The notes: generated from the letters alone by a model not told the origin. Positions 24,720-34,972 are shown, numbered from the stretch's first letter. The stretch: DNA of 64,000 nucleotides from Sulfurospirillum diekertiae (GCF_011769985.2 NZ_CP039734.2:806001-870000), one strand, 5' to 3'. Numbers and translations: made by a program.

Positions 24720-26710
24720 TTAAAACATTTCAGGTCTTCCGAAGTAATAGCCTTGTGAGTAATCAATACCCATTTCACACACAATCTCATAAATTGCTTC
24801 ATTTTCAACAAATTCAGCGACCGTCGTGAGATGCTGTTTTTTTGCAAAAAGAACCATTGTCTCAACAATGTGTTGATTGAGTTCGTTGTGTTGAATATTT
24901 TTAATGATGCTTCCATCAATTTTCAGGATATCAGGCTCATAAGAGAGCAATCGCTCAAAATTTGAGTAACCTGTGCCAAAGTCATCAATCGCAATTTTGA
25001 CTCCTTGGGCTTTAACCGTTTGAATGAATTTCTTAATCATTAAAAAATCTTTGATATCTTCGCTCTCTAATAGCTCGAAAATAATGCGATGTGCTTCTGT
25101 ATGGTGTTGATGAAGAAGGGTTAAAATGTACTGGGTAATCTCTTCACGTTCAATGTCATGCATGGAAAGATTGATAGAAATAGAAGCTTCGGGTATTTTG
25201 TAGAGTGCTGCAAATGAATTGTCTAAGACGATTTTAGTAATTTTAGTATAGTAACGCCCTTTTTTGGGCGGTTTCTAAAAAGTACGCAGGTGTTAAGAGC
25301 TGTCCATCTTCGGTAATAAGGCGCACTAAAGATTCGTATTTTTCAATTTTTTGGGTTGTATTGTTGATGATAGGTTGAAAATAAGAGATGATTTTACCTG
25401 TATCAATCGCTGTTTTGATCATATGAATGGTCTCTATATTTTTCAGAGCATTGTCATACTCAATACCTGAGAGTCCATCGGCATAGACGATAGATTGTTT
25501 ATTTTGAATTGCATGGTCGATACCGATTTTAGCGTCTTCAAAAACTTTAAAAATGCCATACGTGAAACTGCAAATAACGGAAATGTCATACTCGATAGAA
25601 TCGATTTTGACGATGTGTTCTTTAACATTAAGAAGAAACTGCTCTAAAACTTCATAGATTTCTTTCTTTTTTAGCACGGCAACTTCGCCTATCGATGGCA
25701 AAGGCATAAAGACCATTTTCAAGATTGTAAACGCGCTGAAATCCCCAGCGATTAGGCATCAGATAGAGCATAACTCTACCAAATGTATCTTCGATTTTAC
25801 CGACACTGGCTTTGTCGTAAAACTTTTCCAAAATAGGATAGTCTTCAATTTGCACTAAAATGAGAACGGAAAGACGGTTCGCTTCCAAAAAATCAAAAAG
25901 CTGTTTTTTATCGCTCATAATAGCCGTAATGTCGTGGCGCAAGGAGATGTACTCTTCAACCTCGCCCTCTGGGTTTAAAATGGGCTGGACGGTTGTTTTA
26001 ACATAGTACGTATCGCCGTTCTTTGCGCAGTTTTTGACAATGCCTTGCCATGTTTGTTTCTCATCTTTAATTGTTTTCCAAAGGTCTCGAAAAGCAGCTT
26101 TGGGCATATCGGGATGACGAATGACGTTATGCGATTTACCAAGAAGCTCTTCTTTGGAGTACCCTGAAATTTGACAAAATTTATCATTGACAAAAGTGAT
26201 AACACCCTTAGGATCGGTTTTAGAGATGATTGAACTGACGTTGGTAATGTTTTCGTACTGTTTGAGTAAAAGTGAATTTTTCTTGTTTTCATAGCGTAAA
26301 TGCAGTTTTTCAAGAACACGGTTGAGTGTTTGTGTCAGTTGTGCTTGATGCAGAGGTTTGAGCAGGTATCCATCGACACCTATTTCGATGGTTTGAGTGA
26401 AATCATGTGCCTCATCCTGTGAAGAAAGGACAATAATTGCAACTTCAGGATTAACCTTTCGTATACTCTGAATCATCTGAATGCCGTTCATGCGAGGCAT
26501 CGTAATGTTGGTTATAACAAGATCGATAGTATCGTGGTAGCGTTCATATAAATGGACACCATTTTCTCCATCGACTCCTACGATTATCTTGGCAAAAAAC
26601 TCTGAAAAAAGGTTTGTTGCTATCTCTCTATCGTGGGCATTGTCTTCAATGTAAAGAAGCGTCTTCTCTTGACTGGTCTGTTGGATGGGCGCTGTTTGCA
26701 TGAATTCCAT
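24720..26710 (-). pseudogene. Response regulator-PAS-degenerate GGDEF-EAL protein, broken by two frameshifts
   Basis: Read from 26710 leftwards, the intact parts are a receiver domain (residues about 14-130, DLVITNITMPRMNG), an Aer-like PAS domain (GKSHNVIRHPDMP), a GGDEF-like domain lacking the motif, and an EAL domain (FQPIINN, IFELLES, DFGTGYSNFERL, TVAEFVEN). The reading frame changes near 25690 and again at CGCCC-T6-GGGCG (25256-25271). In each case skipping one base restores homologous sequence; both shifts go the same way. The start has AGGAGG behind it and overlaps psd by 65 bp. It is a real pseudogene or carries two sequencing errors. Confidence 0.75.
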
Positions 26711-27536
26711 TGATTAATCCTCCTATAGGTTGCCCAAACTGGACTTGTGTGATACCACCAAGTTCGAGATTGATAGATTCTTTTTCAAAAAGCATAACAA
26801 TGGTTGAACCCATTTCAAAATGACCAAGTTCATCGCCTTTTGAAATGAAAAGATCGTCATAAAGATAGCATTGCTGAAGGCTTGACTTGGCATTGGTTTG
26901 GATGGTCTTATCAAAGGTAAATGCCATTTTCCCGACATTTAAAGCACCCACAAAAACCATGTAAAAAAGGGTGTCTTCTTTGGTATAGCATTCTAGTACA
27001 ACACGTTCATTTTCGAGAAACAATCCCTGCACTTTTTTTAACCAACAAAAATTGACAGGATACAGTTTACCTGGAATATGTAACGCTTTTGTAACACGCA
27101 TATCAATCGGTGCATGGTAACGGTGATAATCACGAGGAGAGAGGTAAAAATTAACATAAGAGCCGCCCTCTAAACGGTCTTTCTCCTGTTTTGCAATGTA
27201 ATCACCTAGCAATTTTCTTACACTGTAGCTAAACCCTTTAATTTGAAGGGCTAACGCATTTTCTATGGTTCCAAAAGCACTGACAAGACTATCGCATGGC
27301 GAGATGATCGTTTCTTTATTGATATTAAAAAGGCGTCTGGTTTTAAATTTTCGGGTAAACAGCTTATTTAAACTTTTGTAAGCAGAAGCTTCTTCAAATT
27401 CCATCAGATCAACCTTCATCATGGAAACATAGGTTTGATTAATGATGCGTTGTATTGGACTTGGAAACTCTTTGGATGCAAAAATACCAAAAAGACGAGA
27501 CGCAATAGAACTTTTAAAATTAGGATAGCGTTGCAT
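26646..27536 (-). CDS. psd: Phosphatidylserine decarboxylase
   Basis: A 296-residue enzyme that makes phosphatidylethanolamine from phosphatidylserine at the membrane. The self-cleaving pyruvoyl site is MGST, in HFEMGSTIVMLFE near residue 242, and the RDYHRYHAP motif is near 135. The C terminus runs about 20 residues beyond the usual QPIG end (GLINGIHANSAHPT...), overlapping the start of the next gene by 65 bp, so an older stop may have been lost. Confidence 0.93.
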   Translation of the reverse strand: MQRYPNFKSSIASRLFGIFASKEFPSPIQRIINQTYVSMMKVDLMEFEEASAYKSLNKLFTRKFKTRRLFNINKETIISPCDSLVSAFGTIENALALQIKGFSYSVRKLLGDYIAKQEKDRLEGGSYVNFYLSPRDYHRYHAPIDMRVTKALHIPGKLYPVNFCWLKKVQGLFLENERVVLECYTKEDTLFYMVFVGALNVGKMAFTFDKTIQTNAKSSLQQCYLYDDLFISKGDELGHFEMGSTIVMLFEKESINLELGGITQVQFGQPIGGLINGIHANSAHPTDQSREDASLH

Positions 27537-27722
27537 ATGACCCTTTTATATAACCTTTTTCGCCTTTTAAGAACGGTAAAAAAAGTATGAAATTTTTAAA
27601 AGAATAGATTATACCAAATGAAATAACTTTTTTGTTGTTCAAAGAGTATACAGGCTAAAATTATGCTACGATTTGACATCTTAGAAAGAATGAATTTTAT
27701 TTAAAATTATGCAAAGGTTTCC

Positions 27723-29093
27723 ATGTTTAACGCGTTTATCACCGAGCCTAAAATGCTCCAAAACCTCAATGATTTGGGCTATGTGTCCATGACACCGATT
27801 CAAAAAGCGTGCATTCCTTTAGCGCTTGCAGGTCGTGATCTTGTTGCTAAAGCCAAAACAGGTAGTGGCAAGACAGCCGCATTTGGAATACCCCTTTTGA
27901 TGGCGTTACATGTAAACTCCATGCGCATCCAATCGGTGGTACTTTGCCCAACCCGTGAGCTAGCCGAACAAGTCAGCGCGGAGCTAAGAAGGCTTGCCAG
28001 ATTTGCCCACAATATCAAGATCGTCACCCTTTGTGGTGGAGCTCGTTTTGTACCGCAGTGCATCAACCTAGAGCATGGCGCGCACATCGTGGTAGGAACT
28101 CCTGGGCGCATTTTGCAGCATTTGCAAGAGAAAACCATCAATTTTGAACACATTAAAACGCTCGTACTTGATGAAGCGGATCGCATGCTCGACATGGGTT
28201 TTTACGAAGACATCGAAAAAATCATCGCCAAAATGCCAACCAAACGCCAAACGCTACTTTTCTCTGCCACGTTCCCCAAAGAGATCGAGCGCATGTGCAA
28301 TGAAGTGCAAAATGACGCTTTACATGTCAGCATCGAAGAAGAAGCAACCACGTCTCCCAACATCACCCAAATCTGCTACACCGTCGAGCCACGCGAAAAA
28401 GAAGAAGCACTTAAAGGTGTTTTACTGGAAAGCGATGCTAAGTCGGTCATCATCTTTTGCAAAACCAAAATCGGTGTAGCGGAACTTCAAGGCTACCTTT
28501 TAGACGAAGGCTTTGATGCACTTTCCTTGCATGGCGATTTAGAACAAATCGACCGTGACGAACACCTACTTCTCTTTGCCAACGGCAGTGCGCAAATCCT
28601 CGTAGCGACCGACCTTGCCTCACGTGGCTTGGATGTCAAAGATATCGAAATGGTCATCAACTACGAACTCCCCCAAACCATGGAAATCTACACCCATCGC
28701 ATCGGACGAACAGGACGCATGGAAAAAGAAGGCATGGCAGTCAGCTTTGTCACGCCACGCGAAGAGAGCTTCCTTGAAGAGCTTAAAGAAGCCAATTTTG
28801 CCTTTACATGTAAAAGCCTCAGCGACTTAAATCCAACCCTATCAAAGCCCAAAAAAGCCCAATACATCACGCTTTGCATCGATGCAGGCAAAAAACAAAA
28901 AATGCGCGCCGGCGACATCTTGGGCACACTCACCAAAGACTTGGGACTAGAGGGCAAATTCATCGGCAAAATTGACATCTTAGAAAAATTTTCTTACGTC
29001 GCCATAGCGCGTGAATACGCCGATAAAGCGTTTGATGGACTGTGCGCCACGACGATTAAAAACAGACGGTTTAAGATATGGAAGTTGGGGTAA
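27723..29093 (+). CDS. DEAD-box RNA helicase, DbpA-like
   Basis: A 456-residue helicase with all core motifs: AKTGSGKTAA (I), PTRELAEQ (Ia), VLDEADRMLDMGF (II), SATFP (III), IIFCKTK (IV), ATDLASRGLD (V) and HRIGRTGR (VI). The C-terminal 75 residues (RAGDILGTL, GKIDILEKFSYVAI) match the DbpA RNA-binding domain that directs 23S rRNA assembly. Two palindromes (27906-27915, 28804-28813) are translated as Leu-His-Val-Asn and Phe-Thr-Cys-Lys. Confidence 0.88.
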   Translation: MFNAFITEPKMLQNLNDLGYVSMTPIQKACIPLALAGRDLVAKAKTGSGKTAAFGIPLLMALHVNSMRIQSVVLCPTRELAEQVSAELRRLARFAHNIKIVTLCGGARFVPQCINLEHGAHIVVGTPGRILQHLQEKTINFEHIKTLVLDEADRMLDMGFYEDIEKIIAKMPTKRQTLLFSATFPKEIERMCNEVQNDALHVSIEEEATTSPNITQICYTVEPREKEEALKGVLLESDAKSVIIFCKTKIGVAELQGYLLDEGFDALSLHGDLEQIDRDEHLLLFANGSAQILVATDLASRGLDVKDIEMVINYELPQTMEIYTHRIGRTGRMEKEGMAVSFVTPREESFLEELKEANFAFTCKSLSDLNPTLSKPKKAQYITLCIDAGKKQKMRAGDILGTLTKDLGLEGKFIGKIDILEKFSYVAIAREYADKAFDGLCATTIKNRRFKIWKLG

Positions 29094-29097
29094 ACCA

Positions 29098-30612
29098 ATG
29101 AAAAAAACGCTTGCCGATTTTCAGCCTTTAAAACCTGCGGAACAAGAACTTTTTGAGTGTTGTCAACGTGGAGATATTGCTATTATTGGTGAAGAGAGAC
29201 CAACAGAAAAAATAGAAACGAATGAAATACGAGCAGAGTTTTTACGATGGCTTATCCTTTTTTCAAAAATAGACATTAATCCAAAAGGTATACAACTTTA
29301 TGGTGCCTGGATTAGTGGCATCCTTAATTTAGATAATGCTCAGTTTTTAAATGTTTTGGGTTTTTGGAAATGTGTTTTTGAACAAAAGCTCTCTATCATA
29401 AGGACTACTATAAAAGACATTTATATGGATGGTTCTTTATGTGAACAAGGTATTCGTGCTGATGGATTTAGGTGTCATGATTTACATTTACGAAATGGTT
29501 TTGAAGCAAAAGCAGAAGTTCGTTTTGCAGGTGCTAAAATTAAAGGAAATTTTGATTGTACTAATGCAATCTTTAAATCACTAGATAAAAAACAGAAAGC
29601 TTTAGATTGCAATGGCATATATGTTGATGGGCATGTATTTTTACGAGATGGTTGTAGTGCTGACGGAACAGTGCGCTTTTCAGGAGCAAAAATTAAGGGT
29701 AATTTTTCTTGTTTAAAAGCAACATTTAAAGCTTTCACTGAAGAAGAAAAAGCTTTAAATTTTAATGGAATGATTTTAGGAGGGGGGTTACAATTACGTG
29801 ATAATTGCACAATATTAAATGGAAAAGTTGATTTAATCAATTTAACTGTCAATGTATTAGATGATAAAGAATTTTGGGAACAAGTTACATTAAAAACGGT
29901 TTATCTAGATGGTTTTAATTACGGACATATTTATGGTGATACCTCTGCTTCTTTCCGCCTTAAAAACATGCTTGGCAAAGTGTCAGAATTTAGTCCACAA
30001 CCATATAAGCAACTTACCAAAGTCTTACGTAATATGGGACATGATAGAGATGCCGATGAGGTAATGATAGCTTTACATGATAAAAAGCTAGAATTTAGCA
30101 AAGAGTCTTGGCTGTATAAAGTGTTTCGTAAGATTTACAAATGGACTTCAGAGTATGGCTATCGCCCGATGCGTATCTTAAAAATCATGTCAGGTATTTG
30201 GTTCCTTTTTGGATGTATTTATTGGTATGGTGCAAATGTTACTGTTTTCGCTCCTTCCAATCCATTGATTTTTCAAAAGCAAGATTATAACTGCACGATT
30301 GATAAAAATGGTACAAAATGGTTTGCTTCTCCCCAAGATTACAATGCTACTAATAACTGGTATAAAGCATCGCCTCCTGAATACACAACGTTTCAACCCT
30401 TTTGGTATTCGCTTGACATCATCTTGCCTGTGGTGGATTTGAAGATGGAGAAAGATTGGGGTGTGGTGATTCCTTCGCCTGATGGAAGTTTTTTTACAAC
30501 CTTCAATTATTTTATTCGTTTTTTAACATGGAGCGAAAATATCATTGGTTGGATACTCAGTTTATTGCTTGTTGCGATTTTATCGGGACTTGCGAAAAAC
30601 GAAAAAGAGTAA
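29098..30612 (+). CDS. Repeat-containing membrane protein of unknown function
   Basis: A 504-residue protein from ATG 29098; an upstream extension of the frame overlaps the helicase and is unlikely. Residues about 95-310 contain imperfect repeats such as VRFAGAKIKGNFDC and VRFSGAKIKGNFSC, of right-handed beta-helix or pentapeptide-like type. Residues 360-504 have two hydrophobic segments (LKIMSGIWFLFGCIYWYG and IIGWILSLLLVAILSG). Its sequence is more AT-rich than its neighbours and lacks the TTACATGTAA repeat, so horizontal acquisition is possible. I assign no function. Confidence 0.55.
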   Translation: MKKTLADFQPLKPAEQELFECCQRGDIAIIGEERPTEKIETNEIRAEFLRWLILFSKIDINPKGIQLYGAWISGILNLDNAQFLNVLGFWKCVFEQKLSIIRTTIKDIYMDGSLCEQGIRADGFRCHDLHLRNGFEAKAEVRFAGAKIKGNFDCTNAIFKSLDKKQKALDCNGIYVDGHVFLRDGCSADGTVRFSGAKIKGNFSCLKATFKAFTEEEKALNFNGMILGGGLQLRDNCTILNGKVDLINLTVNVLDDKEFWEQVTLKTVYLDGFNYGHIYGDTSASFRLKNMLGKVSEFSPQPYKQLTKVLRNMGHDRDADEVMIALHDKKLEFSKESWLYKVFRKIYKWTSEYGYRPMRILKIMSGIWFLFGCIYWYGANVTVFAPSNPLIFQKQDYNCTIDKNGTKWFASPQDYNATNNWYKASPPEYTTFQPFWYSLDIILPVVDLKMEKDWGVVIPSPDGSFFTTFNYFIRFLTWSENIIGWILSLLLVAILSGLAKNEKE

Positions 30613-30617
30613 TTGCT

Positions 30618-30631
30618 CTTTACATGTAAAG
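30618..30631. repeat. Palindrome at a convergent junction
   Basis: CTTTACATGTAAAG between the convergent membrane protein (stop 30612) and YheO-like gene (stop 30639). It forms a short stem with a CATG loop. Confidence 0.8.
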
Positions 30632-30638
30632 CGGTGAG

Positions 30639-31250
30639 TTAACCTCTCACCACCTTCAACCAGTTATAAATCGTAGCTTTCGAGACATTTAACACCGAGC
30701 AGATATACCCCACGACGTTGCGAATGGCGAAGATGCCTTCGCTTTCTAAGAAAATCACCAACTCTTTTTTATCGTCGCTTGAAAGACCTGATAGGGCGAT
30801 GTTTTTACTGCTTAAGTACTTCTCTATCGTCTCCTCGGTATGTTCTCTCCAACTTTGGGAAAAAAGTACGGAAGGTTTGGGCGCGGAGTCGTTTACATGT
30901 AAAAAGCCTTTGAGCGATTCAAACAGCGTTTCGATGGGTTCAGTGTTGTAATTAATGCAGATCATTCCGATGGGTTTTTCCTCCATGTCTCGCACGATGA
31001 TGCTCACCGCCTTAAGGCGTTTGCCATCACTACTGGTTTTATCGTACGGTCCGACCCAGTTTTCTTTGATGCCATCTAAGTCTTTGAGCTCACTAATCAT
31101 CGCATCACCCACACGACGCTTTGAGAAGGCATTGACGATGTGAACGAGCTTCTTGGCTTCCAAGTCGTGCATGACGACTTCAACATTGGGGTAAAACAGT
31201 TTCGTGATGGCATCGCACAAGGCGACATAAGGTTTAAGTTCTTTTTTCAT
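30639..31250 (-). CDS. YheO-like PAS/HTH transcriptional regulator
   Basis: A 203-residue protein: an N-terminal YheO-type PAS domain (KPYVALCDAITKLFYPNVEVVMHDL) and a C-terminal HTH_22 domain ending VSKATIYNWLKVVRG. Known relatives include DauR, which responds to amino-acid degradation. The start is uncertain: ATG 31250 is used, a TTG lies at 31268. It is divergent from the dehydrogenase at 31340, a plausible target. A palindrome at 30893-30902 is read as Leu-His-Val-Asn. Confidence 0.8.
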   Translation of the reverse strand: MKKELKPYVALCDAITKLFYPNVEVVMHDLEAKKLVHIVNAFSKRRVGDAMISELKDLDGIKENWVGPYDKTSSDGKRLKAVSIIVRDMEEKPIGMICINYNTEPIETLFESLKGFLHVNDSAPKPSVLFSQSWREHTEETIEKYLSSKNIALSGLSSDDKKELVIFLESEGIFAIRNVVGYICSVLNVSKATIYNWLKVVRG

Positions 31251-31339
31251 AGGGAAATCATAACACAACTTTTGAAAAATTATCTTGATAAAGTGTCTAA
31301 TTTAGACTATAATTCTAAAAACTACAACAAGGAATGAAC

Positions 31340-32191
31340 ATGGCAATCGGTTTTATAGGACTCGGAAATTTAGGAACGGCGATCGCAAAACGGTTAATGA
31401 GTATGAATGAAGAGGTTTTAGTGTGGAATCGCACCAAAGCGAAAGCCGAAGCCAAAGGTTTTGTGTGTGAAAGTTCCCCCAAAGCACTTATCGAAAAATG
31501 TGACACGGTGCTCATGTGTCTGTTTGACTCAGCAGGTGTACGCAATGTTCTCACGATGGAAAACGGACTTTTAAGTGTCAATCTCAAAGGCAAAACCATC
31601 ATCGACCTTACGACCAACCATTTCAACGATGTCATTGAATTTCATGCGATGGTTGAAAAACACGGAGGCAGTTACCTCGAATCGCCTGTTTTAGGCAGCG
31701 TTGTGCCAGCCAGTAAAGGTGAGCTCACTGCCGTTTGCGCGGGGCGTGAGAGTGTTTATCTTACATGTAAACCACTTCTTGAAAAATTTGCCTCAACCAT
31801 TTTTCATCTCAAAGAAGCTGGATTTGCGGCGAAGATGAAGCTGATTAACAACCTCTGCTTAGGATCATTTATGGCGACCATCGCAGAGTGTACGGCTCTT
31901 GGTGAGGCGTGTGGCATTGATAAAAAAGAGCTTTTAGAGATTTTGGGCGCGGGTGGTGGAAAGTCATTGGTATTGGCAGCAAAAACACAAAAACTCATCG
32001 ATGAAGACTTTAGTCCGCATTTTAGCACTTCTGCGATTACGAAAGATTTGCATTGTCTGCAAGACTTGGCGTACAGTCTGAACCGTCCGCTTTACACCGC
32101 AAGTGTCACCAAAGAGCTTTTTTCCAAAATGAAAATGATGGGCAAAGGCGATGAAGACTTTAGTTCGATCTATCAGCTTTTCAAAGCGTAA
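31340..32191 (+). CDS. NAD(P)-dependent beta-hydroxyacid dehydrogenase
   Basis: A 283-residue enzyme of the 3-hydroxyisobutyrate/tartronate semialdehyde/glyoxylate reductase family. It has the Rossmann start IGFIGLGNLGTAIAKRL, the substrate motif ESPVLGSVVPASKGEL and the catalytic Lys region KLINNLCLGSF. AAGGA abuts ATG 31334, so ATG 31340 is the better start. The exact substrate is unknown. A palindrome (31761-31770) encodes Leu-Thr-Cys-Lys. Confidence 0.88.
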   Translation: MAIGFIGLGNLGTAIAKRLMSMNEEVLVWNRTKAKAEAKGFVCESSPKALIEKCDTVLMCLFDSAGVRNVLTMENGLLSVNLKGKTIIDLTTNHFNDVIEFHAMVEKHGGSYLESPVLGSVVPASKGELTAVCAGRESVYLTCKPLLEKFASTIFHLKEAGFAAKMKLINNLCLGSFMATIAECTALGEACGIDKKELLEILGAGGGKSLVLAAKTQKLIDEDFSPHFSTSAITKDLHCLQDLAYSLNRPLYTASVTKELFSKMKMMGKGDEDFSSIYQLFKA

Positions 32192-32203
32192 TTTCACCCT
32201 TCG

Positions 32204-32227
32204 GAGAGCTTTACATGTAAAGCTCTC
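32204..32227. terminator. Perfect 24-bp palindrome at a convergent junction
   Basis: GAGAGCT, TTACATGTAA and AGCTCTC form a continuous palindrome: a 10-bp stem with a CATG loop. It is placed between the convergent dehydrogenase and chemoreceptor genes and probably ends transcription both ways. Confidence 0.65.
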
Positions 32228-32249
32228 TTGCTGGAAAAAGGATGCTCTC

Positions 32250-33851
32250 TTAGAGTGTTTTAAATTGAGCGAGAGAGAGGTTCAGGTCTTCGGAGAGTTT
32301 GGCAAGGTGTTCAGCCGCTGCGGCAATTTCTTCGACACTTCTAGCATTCGTATTTGAGATAGAACTGATGTGTCGAATACGATCAATGACATGAATGGCT
32401 TTTTCACGACCCATATTGGCATCACTGGCGGTTTGAATCGCTCCCGTTTTGGCGTTCTCCATACTGGTAACCGTTGTTCTCATCAGCGTTTGTGTCGTTT
32501 CCGCTCGATCTCCTAGCTGTTGAATTTCTGTTGCACTCTTACGCATCATCTCTGAGGCAGCACTGACGGATTGAACAATGACGGCAACGGTTGCATTACT
32601 TTCCACAAGGCTTTTTTGGGTACGTTCCGCAAGTTTTCTCACTTCATCTGCGACCACGGCAAAACCACGACCATGTTCACCTGCACGAGCCGCTTCTATG
32701 GCGGCATTGAGTGCTAAGAGATTCGTTTGCTCGGCAATATCGGCGATTACGGAAAGGACTTGTTTAACTTGCGCAACGTCTTGATCCAAATGTTCAAGTC
32801 TGGAAGAGAGGTCTGTTTGATTGACAACGACGTTTTTGAGTTCATCGGAAACGGCAAGCACCTCTTCTGAAGCATTGGTCAGTTCGTTTGAAACATTGGC
32901 AATCACGTGACCCGATTGTTGAGAGCTATTGGAACTTACTTCTAAAATAGAGACAACGGATTCTGTTTCTTGTGTGGTCTCTTCAATCTCGCGTGCTGCA
33001 TTTTCGGTACTTCGACCAATATGAAGTGAAGTGCTTGAAAGCTCTTCTGCCACGGCTGCATTTTCTTGAGCACTCTGTTTTGCTCCATCGATTGCTTTGG
33101 CAAGTTGGGCTAAAAGGGCATTGAAGATGTTCATCATTTGTGCAATTTCATCCTTCTCACCCGTTTGTATTTTATAATTGAGATCTTTATTTTGAGCGAT
33201 GTAGGTGCAACCATCAGAAGCTTTTTGGATTGAAAGACGAATTTTGCTGATAATAAATAAAAAAAGTAACGTGACTACAACCATTAAAATAACAGAAGCT
33301 GTAATGCCGATAATTTTTGAGGTTTCCAGTGATTTAAATTCAGACTCTTGAATCGTACTGCTTAATTCTTTGATCTTTGTTAGAAGTTTAAAATAATGCT
33401 CGGCTCCTTCTTCACTCAGCTTTTGAAGCAGTTGACCGTCTTTAGAATCGATAAACTCTGGCGCATGGATTTTATACGTATGTTCTTTAATAATACGAAA
33501 ACGTGTTTCATTGCCTGTATGATAGGCAACCGTGCTCTCTTTGATCGTATCCAAGTTTTTGGAATACACTGGATTTTTGACTTCTTCCCTTAAGATATCA
33601 ATCGTTTTGATGATTTCTTTATAGGTTAAATCATAGCCGTCATAATTTTTTGTGTCATAGTTGAGTTGATAGCCTCTAGCATAGGTTCCAAGCGTAGCAC
33701 TTAAAGAACGCAATGCACCGACTGTTTCTATCGTAGTCGCTGTATTACGGGCGATTGTTGTACTTGAAATGAGAAGATAGGTGAGACTTCCGGTACTGAG
33801 AAGAAACAGTAATAATAAAAATATCATTTTGGATTTGATCGTTAATAACAT
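32250..33851 (-). CDS. Methyl-accepting chemotaxis protein
   Basis: A 533-residue chemoreceptor: N-terminal membrane helix (about 9-28), a ~160-residue periplasmic helical sensor, second helix (about 190-212), HAMP, then a signalling domain with the conserved hairpin tip [29 protein letters not shown]. The signal is unknown. A long inverted repeat lies between it and the IS element upstream. Confidence 0.93.
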   Translation of the reverse strand: MLLTIKSKMIFLLLLFLLSTGSLTYLLISSTTIARNTATTIETVGALRSLSATLGTYARGYQLNYDTKNYDGYDLTYKEIIKTIDILREEVKNPVYSKNLDTIKESTVAYHTGNETRFRIIKEHTYKIHAPEFIDSKDGQLLQKLSEEGAEHYFKLLTKIKELSSTIQESEFKSLETSKIIGITASVILMVVVTLLFLFIISKIRLSIQKASDGCTYIAQNKDLNYKIQTGEKDEIAQMMNIFNALLAQLAKAIDGAKQSAQENAAVAEELSSTSLHIGRSTENAAREIEETTQETESVVSILEVSSNSSQQSGHVIANVSNELTNASEEVLAVSDELKNVVVNQTDLSSRLEHLDQDVAQVKQVLSVIADIAEQTNLLALNAAIEAARAGEHGRGFAVVADEVRKLAERTQKSLVESNATVAVIVQSVSAASEMMRKSATEIQQLGDRAETTQTLMRTTVTSMENAKTGAIQTASDANMGREKAIHVIDRIRHISSISNTNARSVEEIAAAAEHLAKLSEDLNLSLAQFKTL

Positions 33852-33876
33852 GTGTTGCCTTTGTAAAAATAATATA

Positions 33877-33911
33877 ACCTGAAGTGTTATAGATTGACAA
33901 CACTTCAGGTT
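33877..33911. terminator. Inverted repeat upstream of the chemoreceptor
   Basis: Perfect 13-bp arms (AACCTGAAGTGTT at 33877-33889 and its complement at 33899-33911) with a ~9-nt loop, 26 bp before the chemoreceptor ATG. It may terminate leftward transcription coming from the IS or act as an operator. Confidence 0.5.
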
Positions 33912-33974
33912 ATTTCTAACCAGTCAAACTGGAATCTAAGCCCTTTGTTTTTCATATTAGACATCTTGCAAAAC

Positions 33975-34439
33975 TCATTTGTATTCCACAGCAAAACCAC
34001 GGTCAAAGTTGATTAATCCACATATCAAATTAAAGCGTAGATTGAATCGTTTTCTTCTGTTTCTGTATTTTTGGGTGAGTATCTGAAATGTTTTGATTTT
34101 AGCATTCACATGTTCAACACATATTCTAGCACTTGCTTTTTGTCTGTTTTCCTCTTTTTGCTCCTCACTCAAAGGATGAAGTTTGGAGGCTTTATGGGGA
34201 ATTTGACAATGGCTATGTTCTTTGGCAATACCCAGATATCCCAAATCAACATAAACACAGGTCTTGGGCATCAAGGGGAGATTAGATTCTTGAAACAGTC
34301 TAAAATCATGTGTCGTACCTTTAGCGGTATGCACACACATAATCCTCTCCTCTTTATCAATCACAATCTGTCCTTTAAGGGTATGACGCTTTTGCTTACC
34401 TGAGTAGTACTCTCTTTGCTTTTTTTGGGTCTTTGACAA
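33975..34439 (-). CDS. IS5-family transposase, OrfB part (DDE domain)
   Basis: A 154-residue C-terminal part containing the DDE_Tnp_4-type core: GTTHDFRLFQES, VYVDLGYLGI (second Asp) and the ARICVEHVNAKIK segment (catalytic Glu). It lacks its own good start and is presumably translated by frameshifting from OrfA. The element looks intact and could be active. Confidence 0.85.
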   Translation of the reverse strand: MSKTQKKQREYYSGKQKRHTLKGQIVIDKEERIMCVHTAKGTTHDFRLFQESNLPLMPKTCVYVDLGYLGIAKEHSHCQIPHKASKLHPLSEEQKEENRQKASARICVEHVNAKIKTFQILTQKYRNRRKRFNLRFNLICGLINFDRGFAVEYK

Positions 34440-34834
34440 GGCGTTTCTGTCGCATCAATGACAACAAAAGAGAGGGCAACATCACTTTTATAGAGTTCTC
34501 TCTTGCTTGGCAATGAAAATCTACCAGACTTAATCAACACTTCTTCTACTTCACATACAATCCTTGAAGCCGTTGATTCACTCACACCATAATCAAATCC
34601 AATATGTTCAAGGGTGCGATACTCACGATAATAGCCAAGCATCAAAAGTACTTTATTTTCTGGTGAAAGAGATCTCCTCCCTCCTACACCTAATCCTTTT
34701 TTACGATTCTCATCGTATTGCCTAAACACCTCTATCATTGCGTTAAATGTCTCTTCATTAACGCCAATATGGCGCTTAAAATCTTTGGGTTTATGCTTTT
34801 GCATTTGTTCATATTTTTTCATGCCTCTTGCCAA
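34361..34834 (-). CDS. IS5-family transposase, OrfA part
   Basis: A 157-residue N-terminal part of the transposase with a helix-turn-helix (GYYREYRTLEHIGFDYGVSESTASRIV). It ends shortly after the first catalytic Asp region (FVVIDATE). The frame passes into OrfB at CCC-AAA-AAA-A (about 34416-34425) by a -1 slip, so full-length transposase is probably made as a fusion. Confidence 0.85.
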   Translation of the reverse strand: MARGMKKYEQMQKHKPKDFKRHIGVNEETFNAMIEVFRQYDENRKKGLGVGGRRSLSPENKVLLMLGYYREYRTLEHIGFDYGVSESTASRIVCEVEEVLIKSGRFSLPSKRELYKSDVALSFVVIDATETPCQRPKKSKESTTQVSKSVIPLKDRL

Positions 34835-34972
34835 GCATTTTTAGTGCCTTTTATTTGAGTTTTGCAAGATGTCTATTAAAAATTTTATATCAAATTTATA
34901 GCATGAGAATAGCATGCTCAAAAATAGTACCAAAGTAATATTGTTTTAATATAAATTATTTTTTAATGTATT

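Larger units (their letters stand above)
33960..34873 (-). mobile_element. IS5-family insertion sequence (IS427-like group)
   Basis: A 914-bp element with ~18-bp terminal inverted repeats (left GACATCTTGCAAAACTCA from 33960, right complement ending 34873) and a 2-bp TA target duplication (33958-33959 and 34874-34875). It contains two overlapping ORFs joined by a -1 shift at an A7 run, as expected for this group. It lies about 100 bp upstream of the leuA promoter. It carries no TTACATGTAA. Confidence 0.88.
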
